From Melampsora larici-populina 98AG31 (taxonomy: Eukaryota; Basidiomycota; Pucciniomycetes; Pucciniales; Melampsoraceae), in contig NW_006768779.1 in assembly GCF_000204055.1 (NCBI RefSeq), positions 1,603,555 through 1,649,323 of the forward strand: a stretch of DNA of 45,769 nt, given 5' to 3'. Positions within the stretch are counted from its first letter, which is position 1; the number at the start of each line of letters is the position of its first letter. A program made the position numbers and the translations under genes. Positions 1-9,543 of this stretch are shown here, one piece after another. The notes under the pieces are model-generated. The model worked only from the letters and a program-made list of their open reading frames with translations, was not told where the DNA came from and did no database searches.

Positions 1-1462
1 GTAATCGACCCTGCCTCAATCACAAATCACTCACCAATCAATTCGGCCCCTGCTCCCATCAGGAAAAAGCGCAAAGGTAAAGCAAAGCATCTGGCCAATG
101 TTAAACCCGCATCTTCTGCAAGTTCACTACCCCATCTTGATAAAAAGCAACCTACGACCAAAGCTCGCAAACGCAAACTCCCAAAAGGATGGGTTGAAGC
201 TGATGTACACATAGAAAACGATGAAGTAGAGGAGGACACCACTCTCACCAAGAAACGCAAATGCCGTAAAGATAACGATAGTCCAACCAATCTGCCCCAG
301 GCAACAGCCTCAACTCGACGCAAAACAAAAGCCTCCACAAATGCCATGACCTTTCCCAATATCGATAAACATCCAAAGACAAAGCCCACACACAAACCCA
401 AGTCAAAAAAAGCATCAACCATAACCAACAACTTGACTCCGATCCCTGACAACATTATCACGTCTGAATTCAAGAGGTTGGAAAAAAACAAAGTATGTCA
501 TTTCATATCTAACTAATAACAAATGCTGTCTGTCCACTAACTCGACTTACTTTCATTCATCTTTCATGTCCTCAGTGTCAAAAACCTCTTACCCCCGAGG
601 AAGCAAACAAAGCAGGTCTAATTAAGGAAATTGTCTTGAAGGTATGTATCATGATCTGTTTCATGTAATTGTAATGGTTCAAATCGAACTGAAATTTTCA
701 TTCAATATGTAGAAGTGGCCTTTTGTGAAGGATGTGCCACAGTACATCTTCCCCTTCATCAAACAGGCCACCGACGTTCCACGAAACGGACTGTGCGCGT
801 TCTCGTCAGTTGCGGTGTCACTCGGAATGACCCCTGATGCAGCATCAGCGGTTCGAACACAACTTGCACAACATTTCAAGACAAACTACGCCTGGTACAA
901 GGTAAATATTCCCAAATTTGCAATTGATACCGATATTGGGCACATAACTTCAATACTGGAATCGACGGCTCTCACAACCCCACCGGAACTGTGGTTCCCC
1001 ATGCCGATGGGAGGTTACATCATAGCAAACACCTTCAATCGACCCGTCATCTATTACAGTAAATCCGATGCAAGCTCTAGCTATATCGCACCGTGCATGT
1101 CATCTTATCATGCCACATCACCCATCGTGATGGCTTTTATTGAAGAACAACACTTCATTTCACTCGAGCTCGATATCAAAGATCTATTACCCATTCCATT
1201 CCTACATCCAGCTTGGAAAGAAGTAAGCTTAGGCCTTGCTCTCCAGTGGATCACGTCACATGAAAATAGTCGGCTCGAATTTATAAAACTGAAGTGGCAA
1301 CGTGACTGGATTGCAAATAATGATGGCACTTGTGCACAACGGGCAAAGGCTGACATTATTGAGCTGGAAAGCGATGAAGAAGAGGGCAACAATCATATTG
1401 ATGATGATAAGGCAGATAGTGAAGCCGTGGCTGATGATGATAAGCCTGATGATAACAATTGA
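1..1462 (+). CDS. OTU-like cysteine protease domain protein, 5' end outside window
   Basis: Three exons join in frame: 1-492 (open from the first base), 576-641 and 713-1462, with GTATGT...CAG and GTATGT...TAG introns. The first exon encodes a lysine/arginine-rich region with several nuclear-localisation-like clusters (RKKRK, KKRK, ARKRK). The last exon looks like an OTU fold: a Cys-box-like NGLCAF shortly after an Asp, a central W-F-P-M region, and a late EEQHFISL segment that would supply the catalytic His. The C-terminus is acidic (ESDEEE, then D/E runs). OTU proteases cleave ubiquitin or ubiquitin-like conjugates, and OTU domains also occur in proteins encoded by eukaryotic transposons. 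Lying next to repeat arrays and a KDZ transposase, this copy may be transposon cargo, which is inference. The match rests on two short motifs, so an unrelated fold is possible. The start is not in the window. Confidence 0.55.
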
Positions 1463-1974
1463 CCTAGATAATACTTTGTGTTACTTATTAGCTTTTATAT
1501 GTCCTTGAACTTGAAATACATAATTATCATATCCTTGATTGTTAAAAATCAGGGTTTCAAAAGATTTTCTTAAAAAGTGTATACTACTATACAGTTTACT
1601 TACCTACCAGAGTTTTCTACATTGGTCAAGTGCATAAATGCTTCAACTGATGTGACTTGTTTTTCTTTTTCTTTTTGTTTTGAATACAATGAGATTACTA
1701 CAGTAACCTCTATGAATCAGACCAATATATTCACTTATTTAACCAGGTACTTTGTAATGACTCAGTTGACCATTGAAGCTTTGCAATCCTATTTGGATTT
1801 GGAAAGGATACATGTTGAATTGGGAGTGAAACACTCCATAGATGAGGTGAAGACCTCCAAAAGTGTGTTTGTGCCAATTGTGTATACATGGTTTGATGAC
1901 TCCAAATGTGGCGGGGGTTACAGATTGATTATGGTGTGAATCACTCCCCATACTTTGTGTAGCACTCCAAACTA
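1463..1974. other. AT-rich stretch without recognisable gene
   Basis: This is the 3' flank of the OTU-like gene, with T-rich runs. The ORFs here are short and show no family resemblance. From about 1930 the sequence gains GTGAATCACTCC and AGCACTCC words that lead into the 81-bp array. Confidence 0.6.
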
Positions 1975-2290
1975 GGAGTGAATGTGTCACCACATGTTGT
2001 TCACTCCGACTTTGGAGTGCTACACGGTGTATGTAGAGTGAAACACTCCAAACTAGGAGTGAATGTGTCACCACATGTTGTTCACTCCGACTTTGGAGTG
2101 CTACACGGTGTATGTAGAGTGAAACACTCCAAACTAGGAGTGAATGTGTCACCACATGTTGTTCACTCCGACTTTGGAGTGCTACACGGTGTATGTAGAG
2201 TGAAACACTCCAAACTAGGAGTGAATGTGTCACCACATGTTGTTCACTCCGACTTTGGAGTGCTACACGGTGTATGTAGAGTGAAACACT
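1975..2290. repeat. Four tandem copies of an 81-bp repeat
   Basis: Copies start at 1975, 2056, 2137 and 2218 (period exactly 81 bp) and are essentially identical; the last is truncated near 2287. Each unit contains facing CACTCC and GGAGTG words (for example CACTCCAAACTAGGAGTG and CACTCCGACTTTGGAGTG), so single strands can form small hairpins. Because 81 is a multiple of 3, both strands stay open and give ORFs of 27-residue repeats, which I regard as a by-product rather than genes. The lack of divergence suggests recent amplification or an assembly-sensitive locus. Confidence 0.9.
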
Positions 2291-2402
2291 ACACATACAA
2301 CGTGACGCCCTCCAAAGTCGGAGTGAACAATCAGTTGTAACACATTCACTCTTAGTCTGGAGTGTTTCACAAAGTATGGAGAGTGATTCACTCCATATAT
2401 AT

Positions 2403-2645
2403 CGTGTAGCCCTCCATATTCAGAGTGAACGGCTGAAACACTACCTGCTGTATGTGGAGTGTTTCACTCCATATACAACGTGTAGCCCTCCAGGTTTGGA
2501 GTGAACAGCTAAAACACTACAAGCTGTGTATCGAGTGTTTCACTCCATATAAAACGAGTAGCCCTCCATATTCAGAGTGAACAGCTAAAACACTACATGC
2601 TGTATATGGAGTGTTTCACTCCATATACAACGTGTAGCCCTCCCC
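2403..2645. repeat. 76-bp tandem repeats related to the 81-bp array
   Basis: The phrase CGTGTAGCCCTCC (one variant CGAGTAGCCCTCC) recurs at 2403, 2479, 2555 and 2631, an exact 76-bp period. Units are diverged and carry GAGTGTTTCACTCCATAT plus AGAGTGAACAGCT elements. They share the GAGTG/CACTC vocabulary of the adjacent 81-bp array, so both probably descend from one family. Confidence 0.85.
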
Positions 2646-2932
2646 CTCCAGATAAAAATTATAGATTTTTCACGGACTTTAATGTATCACTCCTGTTGTA
2701 GAGTGCTTCATCTCACCTATCGAGTGAATCACCCAATAGGTGAGTGAAATCCGGCCACCATATGTGGAGTGAAACTGCAAATCGATTTCACTCCACTCCA
2801 TGTAGATGACTCACATTCGGATATTACTCACTTTTTTTTGGATATTATTTCACTCTCACATTTGTTTTGGTCACATTGCAAAATTAAGACTTAGTCATCA
2901 TTGCAATTAGGTAACATATTGCTCATCTCGGC
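2646..2932. other. Degenerate GAGTG/CACTC-rich flank
   Basis: The sequence continues with scattered GAGTGAA, CACTCC and GGAGTGAAA words but no clear period. It lies directly 3' of the Tet-like pseudogene (minus strand) and may include its 3' untranslated region. No gene is seen. Confidence 0.5.
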
Positions 2933-5275
2933 CTAATCATTGCATTTAGGTAAGATACCAATCAACTCCTGGACTTTGATGGCCCGTTGCTCCCGTGCAA
3001 ATTTGGCAAGCCTCTTATGTCGATACATCTTGACCGAGTTTTCATCTTCATAAGTCTTGACTCGTTTAGCTTTGAATTCTTCCCATACCTTAGGGGTCAT
3101 TGTTGCTTTCTCCTTATGCAGCAATTGAATACGGCCGACCAGCGTTTCCGAGATTTGACATGAAGACCCAAATTGGGTTACTTCACAATTTGCTGCATCA
3201 ACTTTCACCCCCTTCATGTCAAATGAAGCCGAAGACGTGGTATAACGAGGGATCTAACAAAACGAGAAGTCAGATTCCATAAACCTCAAGCATTAGTCTC
3301 AGTCTGCCAAGTCAAATTGTGAGAACATACCTTGGAGTCCCATAAGATTTCATAAACGCCGTTACAACGAGACAAAGCAACTTTGATACCAAAGTCCTTG
3401 ACGACAAAATAAAGTCCGTCGACTCGTCCAAGATGCAGCGCCTCCTCCTTAGTGCAAGGCAATCCAGTCTTTCGTATGACCAGGCCAAATAGCCCAAAAG
3501 CATATCTAGTGTGGTCCTTATCAGTGTGACTGCGGTTGGCAAACCCATCGCAACTGACAGCTATGTTGGAGGCAAAAACGCGGCCGTTAGGAGTGTCTTG
3601 CCACAACTCATCATCAAAGCCAGGAACCTGAGTCATGAGTCCAAGGGCAATGTTCGTCTTGAAGACATACAACGAAAGACTGGCAAATCTTCCTGCTAAA
3701 AAGTCACGTATCTTGTGAAATCGGGTCATACGCTCTTTATCAGTCAACATACGATCGAGAACTGTTGCAGTGAATGCGCTCATAGCATAAGCACCTGTCA
3801 AAGTCCAATGGGGTTAGTAATTCCATCTACGCTTGAGACAAACATGTTAATGTTATGATAAATCAGACATTTGAATGTAACTTGCCTAATGATTTATCTT
3901 TGTCGGTACCTCCTCGCCATCCACAACATCCCATCCATCCACATACATGTTCGCTTTCATCTTCTTCACCGAAATCTTTTGGATTCTTAGGGTCCTTACA
4001 CTACACAAAATGTTATCTTTACCGGGCGGTAAAGAAAACTACTGACATAGAAAAGTCCTGAGGCAACAGGAAGAGAGCTAAAAATCTGAAAAAATATGCA
4101 CCTTGTTCCTAGATGTTGGGGCGTCATGATGAGTATTTTTTTGTATTTTACACGCAGATATTGGTTTATGTACTAACAATAAACGCTGAAAATCATCAAA
4201 AACTCACATGTAACAATACCTGAAATTTGGCCCTTGATTTTGAAGACAGGATTTTGGAATCTTCAAACATCAATAACTTTTGCAGTTCTGAATCAAATCA
4301 CTCGATTCAAAGTGCATTCGAAAGGTGAGCCTTTCCTTTACATTTTTCATTGAGACATCACATCTGTAGCTGGTCTACAAAAGATCCTACAGAGCTATTC
4401 ATGCAGAACTGTTTGAACATATGCAGAGTGTTTAAATGACTAGATAGCACCTTACTAAAATTATGAAGTGTGAAGGAGAATAGTTCAGCCTTTGAATGAA
4501 CCAAAAATCGAGTTATTTGGAGCAGAATTGCAAAAGTTATTGAAGTTTTTAGACCACAAAATATTGTCTTCATACTCATGACCCAAATTTCAGGTATTGT
4601 TACATGTGAGTTTTTGATGATTTTCAGCGTTTATTGTTAGTACATAAACCAATATCTGCGTGCAAAATACAAAAAAATACTCATCATGACGCCCCAACAT
4701 CTAGGAACAAGGTGCATATTTTTTCAGATTTTTAGCTCTCCTCCTGTTGCCTCAGGACTTTTCTATGTCAGTAGTTTTCTTTACCGCCCGGTAAAGATAA
4801 CATTTTGTGTAGTGTTAGTGACTGCTTTGTGCGAACCATTGATGGTACATTCGTTACGTGCTTGGGCATGCTGGTAAATGGTGGATATCGAGTTATCAAA
4901 TTCACTCCTGAGGTCAGCATCCATCGCTTTGAATCGGTTGCATCGAACTGCAATGACTAATGACAAATCTTCCTTGTTGATGACGGCAACAGTTCCATGA
5001 TAGATCTCAAGCCACTTGATATCCTCGGTTGACATGAGGTTTTCGGAATGCCATCTAAATATAAACTTCGTATTTGCTGGTAGTCCCAACTCTGATGCAA
5101 GCTGGCATTTGATTGTCGTGCGCTTTCTGTGATAACGATAAAATGGGCGTCCAATGCCTCCAGTCTTCACTCTCCGCTTCTGATAATTGATATGACATGG
5201 TGAGCATTTAGACTTAAAGTTGGCTGGTTTGACGCCGGCAGCGCGTTGCGCAGCTGGATTGCGTGCTTGACCCAT
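2933..5275 (-). pseudogene. Tet-like 2OG-Fe(II) oxygenase, split by a foldback insertion
   Basis: Read on the minus strand with the 3999-4814 insertion ignored, the frame runs from ATG 5275 through 3886, 3794-3331 and 3253-2933, giving about 451 residues. The first intron (3885-3795) has a GC-AG pair with a good GCAAGT donor; the second (3330-3254) is GT-AG. The middle exon has the Fe(II) HxD motif (SHTDKD, about residues 280-282) followed by FGLFGLV, and later KDFGI and EILWDSK. This order matches fungal Tet-like dioxygenases, which act on 5-methylcytosine in nucleic acid. As remembered, the family has a distal iron His after the WDS strand; here the segment reads IPRYTTSS, so that His appears replaced by Arg348. 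The insertion brings a stop 14 codons into itself. The ancestor was probably a nuclear DNA-modifying enzyme; this copy looks dead. An acceptor-like GACAG just upstream of the ATG leaves open a further 5' exon. Confidence 0.75.
3999..4814. mobile_element. 816-bp foldback / MITE-like element with TTA target duplication
   Basis: The left end CACTACACAAAATGTTATCT is repeated inverted at the right end. The arms stay near-identical for about 240 bp and remain alignable almost to the centre, so nearly the whole element can fold into one hairpin. The flanks carry a TTA direct repeat at 3996-3998 and 4815-4817, giving a 3-bp target duplication. No transposase ORF is present, so it is non-autonomous. 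Three-base TTA/TAA duplications are typical of PIF/Harbinger elements, while a CACTA start with a 3-bp duplication is typical of EnSpm/CACTA elements, so the superfamily is ambiguous. Removing the element plus one TTA restores the oxygenase reading frame, confirming the boundaries. Confidence 0.9.
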
Positions 5276-6175
5276 TAATCGAAATAGCAGCTGTCAAAAT
5301 TGACAATGGCAGTAAGTGCGAATCACATTTCTTCAATATGGAGAGGACTTTTGGATGTACTTAATCACCTTATGTATATGTTGTCCGGGCGTCCTAGTGT
5401 TTTCGAATCTAATAAGATTGAGCCCGTACTTACCCGTGGGACACCTGAGTAAAAACAGGATCGAGATTAAAAGTAGCAAGTCGAATCGAAGTCGAGATTC
5501 CTTGGAGAGGTTTTGGTATCAACGCGGAAGCTAGAATGTCGCGACAGATGGTGATGGCCCGAACTGACCCGTGGTGACACCTCAGTAAGTTGAGTATAGA
5601 TATTCAAAGTAGTCGATTCGAATACAAAATCCTTTCCGTAAGGGGTATCAACGCGGATGCTAGGAGGGCACGACCGAAGGTGATATTGTGGTTAGATAGT
5701 AATATCGGTCAGCTGAAACTCACCTCGTTCATGAAGAATACTTTTGATCTCATGCTCACCTATTACACAAAATTCGTCTTATCTCCTACAGGTTTCTCTC
5801 GGCCGAACAACACTGACCAAATGCCGTATGACCTGCCTGTTTGTAGCACAGAGTCCGACAACGAGACAGGCCAATCGGCGACTTTGGTAGCTTGCAGGTG
5901 AGGAGTTTGAAGTATGAACAATGGTGTCGCGTGGTGACCAATCGTTGTGACAAATCCTTTGCTGTGGGTTATTAAACTGCTATTTGAAGAATCCAGTCTA
6001 GTCAATTCGTTGCGACCTCACACTGATAGTTCGGACAAGGCCGTGACATGGAAACGAACGTACGAAAATCAGATGTGGAGTTCAGGTGGGTCGGAACCTT
6101 TGTGAAATCGAAAGATGAGATGAAGAATTAAGCTATTGACCCGTGTAAATGGAATGAATGGGTTTTCACTACTGA
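5276..6175. other. Intergenic region upstream of the Tet-like gene
   Basis: Apart from the diverged tandem duplication at 5423-5690, I see no gene. The 103-codon plus-strand ORF at 5590-5901 has no family features. On the minus strand this region should include the promoter of the Tet-like gene. Confidence 0.5.
5423..5690. repeat. Diverged ~135-bp tandem duplication
   Basis: Two copies start near 5423 and 5558 with CCCGTACTTACCCGTGGGACACCT and CCCGAACTGACCCGTGGTGACACCT-type openings (only key words given). Both end with GGTATCAACGCGGA-GCTAG and a GATGGTGAT/AGGTGAT word. A partial relative (ACTTACCCGTTGGAC) occurs at about 6319. Identity is moderate, so the duplication is old. Confidence 0.6.
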
Positions 6176-6255
6176 ACCCTAACCTAGCTAGCTGAAGGTT
6201 CAAAATGACCCTTCAGGTAGCTAGAAGTTGAACCTTCAGCTAGCTAGGTTAGGGT
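6176..6255. repeat. Perfect 28-bp inverted repeat (hairpin) with TTAGGGT ends
   Basis: The arm 6176-6203 starts ACCCTAACCTAGCTAGCTGA. Its exact reverse complement occupies 6228-6255 and ends CTAGGTTAGGGT. The loop is 24 nt (6204-6227). All 28 pairs match. The ends resemble telomere-type CCCTAA/TTAGGG words but occur only once per arm. Confidence 0.9.
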
Positions 6256-6344
6256 AGCCGTGGAGAGTAACCAGGTGCTTAACACTAAGTACTAATATGT
6301 CAAGGCTTAAGGTCCGACATACTTACCCGTTGGACGGTGTGGGT

Positions 6345-7503
6345 TAAAAAATCACAGTGAAGGATTGGTAATATAGTAAAGTGGTAATATGAAACCCCAC
6401 TTGAAATTCAAATTTGTCATCTGGGGGGGCTCCATATGCCAGTTGGAATACTTCTTGAATGAGTTTGGGAACTTTTTGGAATGGTGTATGAAGTTTAGAG
6501 AGGATAATTCAAGGGTTTGTGCAGAAATATTGAAGTGAAGGAGTGGTAATATAGTAAAGTGGTAATATGAAACCCTACTTGAAATTCAAATTTGTCATCT
6601 GGGGGGACTCCATATGCCATTTGTAATACTTCTTGAATGTGTTTGGGCACTTTTTGGAATGGAGTATTAAGTTTAGAGAGGTCAATGTAAGGCTTTGTGC
6701 AGGAATATGGAAGTGAAGAAGCGGTAATACAGTAAAGTGGTCATAATAAACTCACCTTGAACTGCCATTTTATCATGTGGGGGGACTCCATATGCCATTT
6801 GTAATACTTCTTGAATGTGTTTGCGCACTTTTTGGCATGGAGGAATAAGTTTAGAGAGGTGCATATAAGGCTTTGTGCAGAAATATGGAAGTGAAGGTGT
6901 GGTAATATAGGGAAGTGGTAATATGAGACTCAATCTGAAATTGGAATTTGTCATCTGGGGGGGCTCCATATGCCATTTGGAATACTTCTTGAATGAGTTT
7001 GGGAACTTTTTGGAATGGTGTATGAAGTTTAGAGAGGATAATTCAAGGGTTTGTGCAGAAATATTGAAGTGAAGGAGTTGTAATCTGGTAAAGTGGTATT
7101 ATGAGACTCAATCTGAAATTGGAAATTGTCATCTGGGGGGGCTCCATATGCCAAATGGCGCACTTGTTGAGTGAGTTTGGGTACTTTGTGGCATGGAGTA
7201 TGAAGTTTAGAGAGGTTAATTTAAGGGTTTGTGCACACATATAGGGATGAAGGAGTTGTGATCTGGTAAAGTGGTAATATGAAACCCTACTTGAAATTGC
7301 ATTTTGTCATTTGGGGGGGCTCCATATGCCATTTGGAGCACTTCATGAGTGAGTTTGGGTACTTTTTGGTGTGGGGTATGAAGATTGGAGATGTGAAGAT
7401 AAGGTTTTGTGCGCACATATGGAGGTGAAGGAGTTGTAATTTGGGAAAGTGATATTATGAGACTCACTCTGAAATTCCATTTTATCATCTGGGGGGGCTC
7501 CAT
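6345..7503 (+). repeat. Tandem array of a 178-bp repeat, forward arm
   Basis: The landmark CTGGGGGGGCTCCATATGCC (with small variants) recurs at 6421, 6599, 6777, 6955, 7133, 7311 and 7489, an exact 178-bp period. Units also share TTCTTGAATG-GTTTGGG, a TTTTTGGAATGG-like box, AAGTTTAGAGAGG, TTTGTGCA and AAGTGGTAATATGA. Units differ by scattered substitutions but not in length. ORFs inside read only repeat sequence and are not counted as genes. Confidence 0.93.
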
Positions 7504-7668
7504 ACTGGATTTTATGTTGATCTTCAGGTAATTTGAGACTAAAGTGTCCATAAAAACTTTGGAGATTTCAATGTGCACATGTTGTTCACAAAACATGCAC
7601 AGTGTTATGGCAGATGATTTTACACATTAAAACTTGTCAAACATCCTGAAGATCTTCATAAAAACCCG

Positions 7669-8760
7669 TATGGAGCCCCCCCAGATGACAAAATGGAATT
7701 TTGGAGTGAGTCTCATAATACCACTTTACTATATTACCACTCCTTCACCTCCACATGTGTGCACAAAGCCTTATATTCACATCTCTAATCTTCTTACTCC
7801 ACACCAAAAATTACCCAACCCCACTCAAGAAGTGCTCCAAATGGCATATGGTGCCCCCCCAGATGATAAAATGGAATTTCAGATTGAGTCTCATAATACC
7901 ACTTTACTATATTACCACTCCTTCACCACCTTATGTGCGCACAAACCCTTATATTCACATCTCTCATCTTCTTACTCCACACCACAAAGTACCCAAACAC
8001 ATTCAAGAAGTACTCCAAATGGCATATGGTGCCCCCCCAGATGACCAATTTGAATTTCAAGTAGGGTTTCATATTACCACTTGACTATATTACCACTCCT
8101 TCACCACCTTATGTGCGCACACACCCTTATATTCACATCTCTAATCTTCATACTCCATGCCAAAATGTTCCCAAACACATTCAAGAAGTATTCTAAATGG
8201 CATATAGGGCCCCCCCAGATGACCAATTTAAATTTCAAGTAGGGTTTCATAACACCACTTTACTAGATTACCACTCCTTCACCACCTTATGTGCGCACAA
8301 ACCCTTATATTCACCTCTCTAATCTTCATACTCCATGCCAAAATGTTCCCAAACACATTTAAGCAGTGCTCCAAATGGCATATAGTGCCCCCCCAGATGA
8401 CCAATTTGAATTTCAAGTAGGGTTTCATAACCTCAACCCACCACATCACCAAGAATTTTTGACCCATACCCTCAAATTCACATCTCTAGACTGGTTACAA
8501 CAGGTAAAAAGTGCCCAAATCACCTCAAAATGTGACCAATCACATCATTGGGGCCCCCCCAGAGGACCCAATGGAGTTTCAGAGTAACTCTCTTATTACC
8601 ACTCTGATGTGTGACAGCCTGCATCACCTTTATATTATCACTCAAACTTCCAAATTTTCCCTCATAACTATATACACCCAGTCAAAAGTGGCCAAACACA
8701 CTCATGACTTGGTGTATTGCCTGATTGCCCCCCCAAGATGACAGACTGGAATTGCCAAGT
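7669..8760 (-). repeat. Same 178-bp repeat in inverted orientation, reverse arm
   Basis: The complementary landmark GGAGCCCCCCCAGATGA (or GTGCCCCCCC variants) appears with its CCAGA at 7681, 7859, 8037, 8215 and 8393 (178-bp period), then at 8559 and about 8733 with degeneration. It is the mirror image of the 6345-7503 array. The palindrome extends inward past the last units: both sides carry a GATCTTCAGG word (about 7527 and 7647), leaving a centre of roughly 100 bp near 7587. Confidence 0.93.
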
Positions 8761-9543
8761 AAGTCTCTTATCACCACTAAGGAGTTTGACAACTCCTTCT
8801 CCTCATATTCTCCCCACTATTACAATGTTTGTAACAAATTGTGAATCCACAGATCCTCAATTTGTTTGAAAATGTAGTTGAAATAAGTATTCAATAGCAA
8901 CTCATTTATGCCCAGCTGAGACGCACACATGGGTTTGCAAATCATCAAATTCATGATGGTTGTAGCTCGCCTCTATCACCAAGATTTTACCATTCAAATC
9001 TCAACAATATGCCCTCAACACTGACCCAGCTAGGTTTTGTGTGAGTATCCGTTAATCTATCAAGAACAACAAACTTAAAACACCATGACCAATTTTAGTC
9101 TCTGTCGTGACACACAGACAAATGTCCGACCTTGTACTTACGGTTGAGCCATGTGAAAGCACGACAGGATGATGGATGATGTTCAATTAGACTTAGGTTT
9201 GGGACAGCTGTCCCAAAGTGGACTATTTTGGCGCAGGTGCCGTATTGAAAGAGGAACTGTCCATCTTAGCTCTCACCTTCATACCAACCCATACAACACA
9301 CGGGCCTTTTTTTCAAGTCAGTAGGTCCTAGTAGGTCACCCTAAAAGGTAGTATGTAAGTAATTCAAAAGTTTTCATCGGTCGGAAGGATGGGAAAAAAA
9401 ATCCCTGATTGCAAAAACAAACATAATGCCATCTAATCTAATAGCCTTCATATATTTACAAATAAACATTGAATAAGGCCAATGGTAGTAAGTTTGATCA
9501 CGTACTTTCACATTATCCATCATCAACCACTCCGTTACTCACA
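8761..9543. other. Region upstream of the KDZ transposase
   Basis: No gene is seen. A GTCCGACCTTGTACTTAC word at about 9124 resembles GTCCGACATACTTACC at about 6312, so related words flank the inverted array in the same orientation. The transposase promoter should lie here. Confidence 0.4.
9198..9217. promoter_or_regulatory. Perfect 20-bp palindrome TTTGGGACAGCTGTCCCAAA
   Basis: The palindrome is complete and lies about 330 bp upstream of the KDZ start codon. Its symmetry would suit a dimeric DNA-binding protein, but no function is shown. Confidence 0.4.

Noticed and set aside
27..491. Minus-strand ORF of 154 codons at the left edge
   Set aside because: It is the antisense shadow of the Lys-rich first exon of the OTU-like gene, which joins in frame to two further exons on the plus strand.
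660..700. tRNA-like GGTTCAAATC word
   Set aside because: It lies in an intron of the OTU-like gene without a matching A box or cloverleaf stems. No tRNA was found in the window.
1739..2340. Opposed ORFs of 185 and 120 codons across the 81-bp array
   Set aside because: The frames are open only because 81 is a multiple of 3. They repeat the same 27 residues on both strands and show no coding features outside the array.
1975..2645. Possible CRISPR-like array
   Set aside because: The repeats are contiguous without unique spacers, and the window is clearly eukaryotic.
6176..6255. Interstitial telomere
   Set aside because: Only a single CCCTAA/TTAGGG word lies at each tip of the hairpin; there is no telomeric tandem array.
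6682..8587. Several 60-136-codon ORFs in the 178-bp arrays
   Set aside because: They translate the repeat unit in different frames and vary with point mutations; no start context or splicing is consistent.
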